NCBI GenBank assembly: GCA_946405575.1
Contig: CAMJHP010000025.1
Location: forward strand, 1 to 39,960
Length of the DNA stretch: 39,960 nt
Source: an uncultured Bacteroidales bacterium
GTDB lineage: Bacteria; Bacteroidota; Bacteroidia; Bacteroidales; F082
Direction of reading: 5' to 3'
Each line of letters opens with the position of its first letter. Position 1 is the first letter of the stretch. A program made the translations under genes and the position numbers. A model generated the notes under the pieces. That model made no database searches, was not told the DNA's origin, and worked only from the letters and a program-made list of their open reading frames with translations. Positions 32,961-39,960 of the stretch are shown here, piece after piece.

Positions 32961-35396
32961 TTAATAATTAATTCTCAGATTTTCAATTTTATCTTTATCT
33001 GTTGAAAAAACGGATTTGGAGCTTTCTAAAGCATCCACAAAGTCTTTTTCTTCATCGGTCAAACGCAACGATTCACGCGCTTTTGACCACAGAAGAGTTT
33101 CATCATAACAATGAGATTGGTCTCTTTTGTCTATTAGTTTCTTGCTATTGTCTTTTTCACCATGGAGTGTCATAAATTGTTCGCTAATAGCTCGGCAAGC
33201 TATATCTTTATAAGTAAGTTTTTTTATTTTTTTGTTATCTTCTAGTGAGTTTTTGTCAAACAAGCTCGAATTGTTTTTATACTTCTCAAATGACTCCATC
33301 AACGTGTAATAGTCAATAAAACCTTTGACGAATAAAAAGAATCTTCTCATGATTAATTTGACAATAAAGTTGGCTACATCTTCGGTTGTTAGTTCTTGAT
33401 GGTTCTTCTCTCGTTTGGCGATGATTTTGTCAAAATTGCCGTTACCTTGTCCAAGATTATTATTGTTTTTTTCATTACTAATGTACTGTTTTCGCATCAC
33501 TTCACAATTATTGTGGAAAACGATAAAGTTGGCCCCGTTATCATCATTAGGCTGGAAGTTGTTTTCGTTAAATAACGTCAGAAAACGTTTGATTAATTCC
33601 AACGATTTTTCTTTGATGATCTTTTCCTCAATGTCAGCGTACGAATGGATCTCGATCAGCGAAGAACCGTCCTTTACAAAAGGTTTGCCTAACTGTTTCG
33701 GATATATATCATTCTTGTTGATGTAGTCAAACATTTTGCTGAAAAGAATTTCCCATTTAGTCTCTTTTTCCGCCGCCTCTGCTTCGCGGTTATCATACAC
33801 CTCTTTGATGCCATACAAGAAAGTTTTGATGCTTTCTTTTGTTCCAAAAACCTCTTTCTTAAGGCGTATTCTCCTGACGTATGGGTTTTTGATTTGGTCG
33901 TAGAAACTACGCGAGACATTAGTAACAATATAATACAATGGCCTTTTAGACTCCTTGGCCATTGTTTCTATCACATTAAAGCCCAAAATGACCAATCTAT
34001 CTTCGTCATCCCTAATTTCAATGTCACTGATAACCACGTCAAATTCCTTTAAACTATGGTCTGGTGTGGATTCGTGTTGGAAATGCTTGTTGTCATACTC
34101 AATATTGTCCGTGTTTTTTTCAACAGTTATAGTAAACAATGGCTTTGTGAATGTTCTCTTTTCCAATGCTTTTGCTTGTTCTTTTATTAGTTTTGCTTTT
34201 TCCTTCAAAATTGTGGCCTTTTCAATTATTTCATTTTCATTCAGTCTTATTGCTAATTGCTTCTCTGCTTCTGCAATTTTCTCTAAAGCCTGTGCTGTCT
34301 TTTTTGTTTCTTCCACTATCGCTTTTGCTTTATTCTCTAATGTCATTTCTTCCTCTCCGAATTCTCTTTTCCTTATTTCTTTTTTATTCTCTATTTCTTT
34401 TGAAATTTCTTCTAATACTTCGATTTTCCCCTCTAATGTTAATGCTTTTGACGCTAATTCCTTATTTGACATCCTTATTGCTAATGTTTTTGCTATTTTT
34501 ACTATATTATTAGCATCTTTTATCCCGTTTGAAACCAATGTTTCTGTTTCTTCTTTTAACGCTTTTGCGTCTTTCTCAAAAACCTTTATCTCTATTTCTT
34601 TTTGCTCCGCTGCCTTTTCCTCTATCTCCTGAACATATTCGAAGAACTGCTTAACGTTTTCATCCTTTTCTAGCTCATCCTCAATCAACAAGATTCTAAT
34701 TGTTTCATGTTTCTGGTCGTCAAGGAAGCCATCGTGAGCACTTGGATTGTCAGAAGTTTCCATGCGTGCCAGAAGGATTTTGCAGAAATCGCTTAAATTC
34801 TCTGCATTATGGTACTCTTCCATCAATTCCTCATCGTTGTTGAATTGCTCCTTCAGGACATATTCGAGATCCTTACGATAATTCTCCTGTTCAGATTTAT
34901 CACGACCTTCCAAAACATGGTTGATCTGGACAAGCAACCCTTTAATATCACAGTATATGAGCTTGGTGTAGTCAAGCTCGGTGTCCGTTAGATTATTCAT
35001 ATCAAGAAACTTTCGAGCTAACTCTTTTCGCAAAGCTGGAAGTCTGATAAATTGGTGTTGAAGTGCGGGTGTCTTAACAATTTTGTATTCTTTATGTATT
35101 TCGCAAATACTAAAAGCATCAGAAAATGATGTAAATACTACTGGAACTTTCAGACTCATTTTATCACGTATGAAGCGTTGTACCAGTCTTATGCCACCAA
35201 ATTCAGAACGAGGTACTACCGCAGACTCATGGTCCCAAGGTAATTCGCACAAAACAAGGAAGCCGCCAGCATCTTTCAAAGTTGCTTCATCCAGGTCATT
35301 AAACTCACTGTGGCTGCTGCACACAATATATCCATTGTTGTTAGTTTCCCAGAAGTCTTTATTGTCCCAAAAGACTACTATTTTCTTGTTATTCAT
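32961..35396 (-). CDS. Receiver-domain protein with a long coiled coil inserted into the receiver
   Basis: An 811-aa protein. Residues 5-118 look like a degenerate receiver (KIVVFWDN; GFLVLCELPWD; VPVVFTSFS; YKIVKTPAL). A second receiver is split: acidic pair E239-D240 in IRILLIEDE, the phosphoacceptor candidate D458 in EFDVVISDIEIRDDE, T492 in YYIVTNVS and K513/K514 in RRIRLKKEVFG. About 175 residues of lysine/glutamate-rich coiled coil (270-415) separate the first and second parts, with an internal repeat of LAIR-x-NE-type units near 305 and 381. The C-terminal 260 residues are helical and unassigned. ATG 35396 is preferred; the frame is open to 35441. Confidence 0.68.
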   Translation of the reverse strand: MNNKKIVVFWDNKDFWETNNNGYIVCSSHSEFNDLDEATLKDAGGFLVLCELPWDHESAVVPRSEFGGIRLVQRFIRDKMSLKVPVVFTSFSDAFSICEIHKEYKIVKTPALQHQFIRLPALRKELARKFLDMNNLTDTELDYTKLIYCDIKGLLVQINHVLEGRDKSEQENYRKDLEYVLKEQFNNDEELMEEYHNAENLSDFCKILLARMETSDNPSAHDGFLDDQKHETIRILLIEDELEKDENVKQFFEYVQEIEEKAAEQKEIEIKVFEKDAKALKEETETLVSNGIKDANNIVKIAKTLAIRMSNKELASKALTLEGKIEVLEEISKEIENKKEIRKREFGEEEMTLENKAKAIVEETKKTAQALEKIAEAEKQLAIRLNENEIIEKATILKEKAKLIKEQAKALEKRTFTKPLFTITVEKNTDNIEYDNKHFQHESTPDHSLKEFDVVISDIEIRDDEDRLVILGFNVIETMAKESKRPLYYIVTNVSRSFYDQIKNPYVRRIRLKKEVFGTKESIKTFLYGIKEVYDNREAEAAEKETKWEILFSKMFDYINKNDIYPKQLGKPFVKDGSSLIEIHSYADIEEKIIKEKSLELIKRFLTLFNENNFQPNDDNGANFIVFHNNCEVMRKQYISNEKNNNNLGQGNGNFDKIIAKREKNHQELTTEDVANFIVKLIMRRFFLFVKGFIDYYTLMESFEKYKNNSSLFDKNSLEDNKKIKKLTYKDIACRAISEQFMTLHGEKDNSKKLIDKRDQSHCYDETLLWSKARESLRLTDEEKDFVDALESSKSVFSTDKDKIENLRINY

Positions 35397-35417
35397 GGCT
35401 GTAATAATTGATAACCG

Positions 35418-35425
35418 CAAAAATA
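35418..35425 (-). promoter_or_regulatory. Possible internal -7 element
   Basis: TATTTTTG on the minus strand (35425-35418) matches TAnnTTTG, 22-29 bp before the ATG at 35396 and inside the gap after the SecB-like gene. No -33 TTTG was found at the right distance. Confidence 0.4.
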
Positions 35426-35437
35426 CAAATAATCCAA

Positions 35438-36607
35438 TCAAGATTGATATAAAAGCGTTTGGAGGCTACATTCTTTTATCCTTTCGTACATTGTACCCAA
35501 GAAAGAGGCATTCTCGTCAGACACATTGGCATCAAAGAGGTGGTAAAAATCCCGCTCTGACATCAATTGGTTGTTTGGAGATTGTTCCATAGACAAAACG
35601 CTCTCGTTCTGAAAGCCCAACAGATTGACAGAAAGGTCGGTCAATGCTTCTGTGATAAGATCGGAAAGCAGCTCTTTCAGCTCTTCGAGATTCAAACTGG
35701 AGATGGTTCTGTCTTGGAAATGCTCGTAGGAGAATTCGATTTCAGGAAGACCTTGCTCAGCATCGATCACTTGGCATTGCGACTTGAAACTGCCATACAG
35801 CATTTGGAACAAGATTGGCCAAATGGATTCGTCACATTCCTCGAAATCGGGATGGTGATATTCGATTGGGGTAAAGAAACGATAGTAGCATTTGTAGATA
35901 GGCAGAGATTCATAATCCACAAATGTATCGTCTCCCAAATGGCCTGAGTAAACCGCCCAAAATTCTTGGACTGCCTTCAACAACTCTGGGTCATCATTAG
36001 CCCAATCGAAATTAATCATCCATTGGAAATTGATTTTCTCTGATTCTTGCACATCTGGTGTGTCTTGACAGAATACGTCAAAGGGATTATAGATATCTTG
36101 CTCGGATTCAGACGACTCTGATTCATCATCAGTAATAGTGTCGAGGAAATCACTGGCGCCACCATTATATGGCGGCTCTGGAGTTTCCCTTTCTTCGTTT
36201 TGTATTGGATTGTCAAAGGTGTTGTCGCGCATCATAAAGGGGAAACCAGCTTCGCGTGTCACTTGAAAGGCGATGGTACGGATGTTGTCCAGTAGGATTC
36301 TGGGCACCTGAATCTTCAGGATTTCGTTCAAGACTGTTTCATCGGCTATGAACTCAGGAGTCCCAACAATGGCAGCATAATTCAGGATGAGATTGTACAC
36401 AGGGGTGTTATCGCTTGCCACTGATGAGATGTTTACATGGATTTCCACAAGGTGGTACATGTTGCTCTCAGAAGTGCTTGTTCCAACATCGACATGAAGA
36501 CTCGTTTCCATGTGCGAAATGGGTGTTGCGGACAGCTGAGCGGAGTCAGAAGCGGCAAAATCTATTTTGGTCACAAAGGACTTGGTAATGAAAAAGGATG
36601 GTGTCAT
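35438..36607 (-). CDS. SecB-like chaperone domain fused to an acidic C-terminal region
   Basis: A 389-aa protein. Residues 12-135 follow the SecB pattern: strands HLVEIHVNISSV, VYNLILNYAAIVGTPEF, then ILLDNIRTIAFQVTREAGFP corresponding to the SecB segment [20 protein letters not shown]. SecB normally holds unfolded substrates for export or for toxin-antitoxin-chaperone systems. Residues 136-200 are an acidic, flexible linker (TDDESESSESEQD). Residues 205-389 are a separate, aromatic-rich domain not recognised. It lies 12 bp after the ClpX-like gene, which makes a chaperone-to-unfoldase hand-off plausible. Confidence 0.65.
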   Translation of the reverse strand: MTPSFFITKSFVTKIDFAASDSAQLSATPISHMETSLHVDVGTSTSESNMYHLVEIHVNISSVASDNTPVYNLILNYAAIVGTPEFIADETVLNEILKIQVPRILLDNIRTIAFQVTREAGFPFMMRDNTFDNPIQNEERETPEPPYNGGASDFLDTITDDESESSESEQDIYNPFDVFCQDTPDVQESEKINFQWMINFDWANDDPELLKAVQEFWAVYSGHLGDDTFVDYESLPIYKCYYRFFTPIEYHHPDFEECDESIWPILFQMLYGSFKSQCQVIDAEQGLPEIEFSYEHFQDRTISSLNLEELKELLSDLITEALTDLSVNLLGFQNESVLSMEQSPNNQLMSERDFYHLFDANVSDENASFLGTMYERIKECSLQTLLYQS

Positions 36608-36619
36608 GACTATTGGGTT

Positions 36620-38095
36620 TTATTTGGTGAGTAAATTGAGTTGTTTGGCGATGAAGTCCTGGTCGATGTTGACGGTTTGCATGGCTGTTTTCGCAGGCTC
36701 ATCACGGAATTCATAGTATATCGGATTCAAGCACTTGGATAGCAACGTCTTTACGTTGCGGAATCCAAGGCCAGACTTGTAAGCGGCATCGGCAATCAGG
36801 TGCAAGGCCTCCGAGGTGAAATGAAGATCGATATTGTACTGATGGCAATAGTCGATGTGAGATTGCAGGACGTTGTCCTTGGCATTAGTCATGATAGCGT
36901 AAATCAAATCCGGTGTGAGGGAATTCAACGCACAGATGTTTCCGATACGACCAATAAGTTCCGGCATAAAGCCCCATTCGATGAGGTCTTCTGAGGTAAC
37001 CTGATTCAACAAAGCATCAATCCCTGTGGCGGATGCTGAAGCTTGGGAGAATCCGATTGATTTGTTGAGATGCAATCTCTTCATGACAACATCTTGGATG
37101 CCGCTGAAGGCTCCAGCGAATACAACCAACATATTGTCCACAGGTATTTTGTAGCCTTTGGGCGAACCGTCTTGATTGAATCCATCATCCAAAAACAAAT
37201 ATTCACCAGAGTTTAATAGTCTCATCAAATCGCACATGATATCGGTATTGAAATCCGTTCCCGAACTGCTTGCGATTTTCTGATCATGATGGGGGATTTT
37301 ATCCACCTCATCGAATAATACGCAGATGTATTCATCGATTACGTTGTCTCTGTTGACGATGTTCTTAAATTTCGGGCCATACTTATCTTTTATAGTACGA
37401 AGGATTACATCGGTCATGTGTGTTCCTTTCCATTGGGTTCCTGATATTTCACTGGAGTTGATAGGAACGACAATACATTTGCAAAAACGACCGAATTGTT
37501 GAAAGATGGCACTTTTACCCGACCCTGTAGGGCCAATCAACAAAACGGGAGTTTTGATTAAGCAGGGCTGCCCACGCCTTTTGCTTTCATACTGCTGGAA
37601 GAAAGGTACTGAAAGCATGTCGATGGCTTTGTCTTGGCCGACCACATATTCTTTGACACACATGGCCAATTCTTTGGGGCTATGGAAGTCAACTTGTGGC
37701 GTTTTGTTTCCTTCACCCACTAACAACTGGCGGTTGAGATTGTAGTTCTTTTCAAGATAAGACCAATCGGATGCAGAAAGTTCTCCGAACGCATCGGTCC
37801 AATCTTGGATTTTGTCGTGCATGATTTCGGAAAGGTCAGCCCCCAATGATTGATTAAGGAACAGGCCATCCGCACCATTGGCGGTGAGGCGAAAGAGTCT
37901 TTCCATTGGCATAATTCCCCTATTTAGTTGATCCATGTAACGCTTGACGTGCTCGGATGTGATTTGAGGATGAAGGAACAGATTTACTATGAGTTTTTCA
38001 TAGGTGGGTCTGTCGGTTTTGCTACACTTTACAGGAATACCAAAAAACTTGGCATCCGCATTCTGGCTGTTTGAGGTGTTCTTGTTGGTTTTCAT
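36620..38095 (-). CDS. ClpX-like AAA+ unfoldase
   Basis: A 491-aa protein. The AAA+ core from about 140: YVVGQDKAIDMLSVPFFQQY, Walker A GPTGSGKS (188-195), Walker B CVLFDEVDKIP (258-268), an IGF tripeptide in SIGFSQAS (347-349) matching the ClpP-docking loop, and GFMPELIGRIGNI (box VII, arginine finger R383), with sensor 2 GFRNVKTLLSK. The ClpX zinc-binding N-domain is absent. Instead residues 1-135 form a different helical domain, so substrate selection differs from housekeeping ClpX. ATG 38095 (MKTNKN) is chosen over the open frame to 38212. It is the first gene of the operon running to 29085. Confidence 0.9.
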   Translation of the reverse strand: MKTNKNTSNSQNADAKFFGIPVKCSKTDRPTYEKLIVNLFLHPQITSEHVKRYMDQLNRGIMPMERLFRLTANGADGLFLNQSLGADLSEIMHDKIQDWTDAFGELSASDWSYLEKNYNLNRQLLVGEGNKTPQVDFHSPKELAMCVKEYVVGQDKAIDMLSVPFFQQYESKRRGQPCLIKTPVLLIGPTGSGKSAIFQQFGRFCKCIVVPINSSEISGTQWKGTHMTDVILRTIKDKYGPKFKNIVNRDNVIDEYICVLFDEVDKIPHHDQKIASSSGTDFNTDIMCDLMRLLNSGEYLFLDDGFNQDGSPKGYKIPVDNMLVVFAGAFSGIQDVVMKRLHLNKSIGFSQASASATGIDALLNQVTSEDLIEWGFMPELIGRIGNICALNSLTPDLIYAIMTNAKDNVLQSHIDYCHQYNIDLHFTSEALHLIADAAYKSGLGFRNVKTLLSKCLNPIYYEFRDEPAKTAMQTVNIDQDFIAKQLNLLTK

Positions 38096-38263
38096 GACGA
38101 TTTGTGTATTATTGTTGATAATCAATTTTTTATGCTTTTTGAAACAGTTAAAACTTTTACAAAGGTCGTCATGGTAAAAGCCATTTGTTAGTGACCACTT
38201 ATAGGACACCAAAATTTGTTTTCAAAAAAATGCTATTTTCGCAAACTCCAATAATCGGAGTCA

Positions 38264-38959
38264 ATGGCCACCTACAATATCATCGGCGACATCCATGGAA
38301 GAGACGCTTGGAAGCGACTCGTTGACGAGGATTACATCAATATCTTCGTTGGGGATTACTTTGACCCATACGATAAGATTCATTTCATGGACTTGCAGTA
38401 TAACTTCATGGAAATCATAGAGTATAAAAAGAAGCATCCAGAGAATGTAGTGCTTCTATATGGAAACCATGACTATGAATATCTCCCTGGCATATTTGAA
38501 GAATCCAATCGGTTTGATAATAAAAATGCGCAAACTATCTCATGGTTGCTGATGAAAACCATTGACTTGTTTGAAGGCGTAGCCTATGCCATCGGCGAGG
38601 ACTATCTGGTTAGTCATGCAGGGATTACCCGCGACTGGAAAAACGCTTATCTACCCGATGTGGCCGACATCAAGCCGAGTAGCATGGCGGCAGCTATCAA
38701 CGACCTATGGAACAAAGACAAAAAGCCGTTTTCGTTTTCCGCAAACTGTTATGGAATGGATTGCTACGGTGAAGATTCTCATCATTCACCGATATGGGTG
38801 CGTCCCGAATCGTTATGCCTTCATAATCTGTATAAAGGCACTCCTGTCATACAGATTGTTGGTCATACGAAAATGAAAGAAATCGCAGAGGTTGAAGGGG
38901 TGGTTTTTGTGGATTGCTTGGACACTGTGGAGCAATCATATAAGGTGGCTTATCCTTAA
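38264..38959 (+). CDS. Calcineurin-like metallophosphatase
   Basis: A 231-aa PPP/MPP-type phosphoesterase. Metal-ligand motifs in order: GDIHGRD (residues 8-14), GDYFDPY (30-36), GNHDYEY (67-73), SHAGIT and GHTK near the C-terminus. It is the full set for a two-metal active site, of the bacterial PrpA/diadenosine-tetraphosphatase-like group by size. The substrate could be a phosphoprotein or a nucleotide. It is divergently transcribed from the ClpX-like operon with about 170 bp between starts, so the two may share regulation. A weak -7 element TATTTTCG lies at 38234-38241. Confidence 0.92.
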   Translation: MATYNIIGDIHGRDAWKRLVDEDYINIFVGDYFDPYDKIHFMDLQYNFMEIIEYKKKHPENVVLLYGNHDYEYLPGIFEESNRFDNKNAQTISWLLMKTIDLFEGVAYAIGEDYLVSHAGITRDWKNAYLPDVADIKPSSMAAAINDLWNKDKKPFSFSANCYGMDCYGEDSHHSPIWVRPESLCLHNLYKGTPVIQIVGHTKMKEIAEVEGVVFVDCLDTVEQSYKVAYP

Positions 38960-38985
38960 CCCAAAACCATGGCCAATTTTGGGGC

Positions 38986-39441
38986 CTATTTCGCGTATGG
39001 ATTTAGTCTTTTCGCAATCTTCTTGCCTTTTTTGGTGGCCATCTTTTCGGGACGGGGAATGATGTCTACCCTACCAAGGTCGAGGCGGTCGGCATCGAAA
39101 CAGGCATCTATGGTGGGATTGCCTGTGCGGTGGGTGCTGGTGTGAAGACGGATGGCTTTCTGGAGCGTTTCAAACTGTTGGTCTGACAAGTCCTTCAATA
39201 GGGTCTTTCTCAGGCCAACTATCATTTTGGCTGCACGAGGGCCATGCTCCTCGTCGTAGCTATCATCTTCACGGCAGCTGTCGTGGAGGTAGGCAAAGAG
39301 CCGGATGACGGTTACATCACATTCAGGTGTGGCCAACAGCAGACCGTTGCGTTCGACACGCTCCCAATGTGAGATGCCATGCGTCTCGCCTAGTGTCCGG
39401 CGGTTTATGGCCCATTGTTTTATTTGGTTGATGTCGAACAT
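38986..39441 (-). CDS. HD-domain hydrolase
   Basis: A 151-aa protein of the HD superfamily, often nucleotide phosphohydrolases. Metal ligands visible: GISHWERVER with H25, AYLHDSCRED with H53-D54, EHGPRAA with H66 and DADRLDLGRV near 117-126. The C-terminal basic tail (KKGKKIAKRLNPYAK) is unusual and may contact nucleic acid. It has its own promoter immediately upstream, with an exact TACCTTTG element at 39468-39461. It is convergent with the metallophosphatase gene, and a short hairpin CCAAAA/TTTTGG lies between them at 38961-38982. Confidence 0.88.
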   Translation of the reverse strand: MFDINQIKQWAINRRTLGETHGISHWERVERNGLLLATPECDVTVIRLFAYLHDSCREDDSYDEEHGPRAAKMIVGLRKTLLKDLSDQQFETLQKAIRLHTSTHRTGNPTIDACFDADRLDLGRVDIIPRPEKMATKKGKKIAKRLNPYAK

Positions 39442-39460
39442 GGATTAAGGTTTTGCTGTG

Positions 39461-39468
39461 CAAAGGTA
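39461..39468 (-). promoter_or_regulatory. -7 element of the HD-domain gene
   Basis: TACCTTTG (39468-39461 on the minus strand) is an exact TAnnTTTG element, 20-27 bp before the ATG at 39441. Confidence 0.6.
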
Positions 39469-39477
39469 CAAAAATGA

Positions 39478-39576
39478 TTAATTCAATGCTTCGGCAGACT
39501 TTTTCATTGCACGCTCGGCCAGTCGCATGGCGAGCATGGCGATAGGGATGGGCAATGCCATGACGACAATCAGCAT
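39478..39576 (-). CDS. Possible 32-aa membrane peptide
   Basis: From ATG 39576 the frame reads MLIVVMALPIPIAMLAMRLA and a lysine/alanine-rich amphipathic tail, as in a single-span small membrane protein. An earlier ATG at 39615 would add 13 residues. No promoter of its own was seen. It lies in the 230-bp gap between the HD-domain gene promoter and the terminator at 39658. Chance cannot be excluded. Confidence 0.3.
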   Translation of the reverse strand: MLIVVMALPIPIAMLAMRLAERAMKKSAEALN

Positions 39577-39647
39577 GGGGGTGTTGTCATTGCCGCACCT
39601 TGCCCATATACACATAGCACATCGGTTGGATCCCAAGTTTCGATGAT

Positions 39648-39695
39648 TTTTGAAATAAAACCGCCGCAAAGGTCAAGAAACCCTTGCGGCGGTTT
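39648..39695 (-). terminator. Strong Rho-independent terminator
   Basis: 12-bp GC-rich stem AAACCGCCGCAA (39658-39669) / TTGCGGCGGTTT (39684-39695), followed on the minus strand by TTTTATTTC. It ends the transcript of the esterase-like gene at 39719. Confidence 0.85.
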
Positions 39696-39718
39696 AGTCA
39701 TTAAAACTACGACTTACC

Positions 39719-39960
39719 TTATTTGCTTTGCTCAAACAGCCAATCCCTGACGGGTGCCAATTTATAGGCATAGTCGAACGAAGCCATATGTTCCATGCCT
39801 TGGCCCGATTCAGGGAGAACAGTGCCTTTTTCCCAGACAATGAAGTTGATGTTGCCGCCTTCATTGATGAGCGCTTGAGCCAATGAGTCTTGCTCGGTTT
39901 GGGGGAGTTTTGCGCTCCATGTGGCGGAATGGATTTCAACGCCTTGGTTTTCAAACAATT
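39719..39960 (-). CDS. C-terminal part of a probable alpha/beta-hydrolase (partial)
   Basis: Open to the window edge, so only the last 79-80 residues are seen. The sequence SGQGMEHMASFDYAYKLAPV, then RDWLFEQSK resembles the C-terminus of esterase/dienelactone-hydrolase-type proteins, where a catalytic histidine precedes a helix ending in R-x-W-L-x-x-Q. The rest, including the nucleophile, is outside the window. It is followed by a strong terminator, so it is the last gene of its transcript. Confidence 0.5.
   Translation of the reverse strand, partial: LFENQGVEIHSATWSAKLPQTEQDSLAQALINEGGNINFIVWEKGTVLPESGQGMEHMASFDYAYKLAPVRDWLFEQSK

Noticed and set aside
36620..38212. Longer start for the ClpX-like protein at 38212
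   Set aside because: The extra 39 residues are not ClpX-like and the region resembles a promoter/leader stretch shared with the divergent phosphatase gene.
38961..38982. CCAAAA/TTTTGG hairpin as a strong bidirectional terminator
   Set aside because: The stem is only 6 bp and no T-run follows on either strand; mentioned only as a possible weak element.
39478..39669. 63-codon frame starting inside the terminator
   Set aside because: Its first codon is TTG within a strong terminator stem; only the shorter ATG-start version at 39576 is kept, at low confidence.

Overview
The window reads as a chromosome segment of a Bacteroidota bacterium, most likely order Bacteroidales and possibly Prevotella-like. 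The evidence is: many starts preceded by the Bacteroidota -7 promoter element TAnnTTTG; an Hcp with the anaerobe-type cysteine pattern; lipoproteins with short Bacteroidota lipoboxes; BspA-type leucine-rich repeats; and a phylum-typical hypothetical gene at 5.2 kb. Almost everything is on the minus strand. Only three genes (14.8-16.2 kb and 38.3 kb) are on the plus strand. No rRNA, tRNA, CRISPR array or insertion sequence was seen.

Layout. (1) 0-5 kb: redox/stress block with hybrid-cluster protein hcp, an AraC-family regulator, and a four-gene operon of two NTF2-like proteins and two flavodoxin-fold reductases. Three palindromes spaced exactly 22 bp apart lie upstream of that operon. A fragment of a permease lies at 5.0-5.15 kb. 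(2) 5.2-13.9 kb: a hypothetical gene, then an envelope operon. It encodes a coiled-coil membrane protein, a VWA-like lipoprotein, a 989-aa bifunctional penicillin-binding protein with an extra multi-pass membrane domain, and two lipoproteins. (3) 14.1-16.4 kb: tRNA 2'-phosphotransferase kptA and a truncated second kptA copy, bracketing two unknown plus-strand genes. (4) 16.4-29.1 kb: a peptide-modification region. It holds four different radical-SAM/SPASM-type enzymes, each followed immediately by a small ORF of 42-55 codons. Two of these are also followed by a tiny four-cysteine metal-knuckle protein. Interleaved are a PNPOx-like flavoprotein, a SAM methyltransferase, a protein-kinase-fold enzyme, a cytidylate-kinase-like protein, a WbsX-type glycosyltransferase and an esterase-fold protein. 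The small ORFs were found by reading between the large genes. (5) 29.1-38.1 kb: a five-gene operon with a ClpX-like AAA+ unfoldase that keeps the ClpP-docking IGF loop, a SecB-like chaperone fusion, a protein with a receiver domain split by a long coiled coil, a 1067-aa leucine-rich-repeat/histidine-kinase-like protein, and a translationally coupled small protein. (6) 38.2-40 kb: a calcineurin-like phosphatase, an HD-domain protein and the 3' end of a probable esterase.

How the parts may work together. Region 4 looks like one or more ribosomally synthesised, radical-SAM-modified peptide pathways with no visible exporter or leader protease. Its end-to-end gene overlaps (ATGA junctions) argue that the 23.8-16.4 kb genes are one transcript. 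Region 5 looks like a signalling-controlled proteolysis system: sensor/kinase, receiver, chaperone and ClpX-type unfoldase. Both are the best candidates for undescribed systems. Functions are inferred from motifs visible in the translations. No database search was run.
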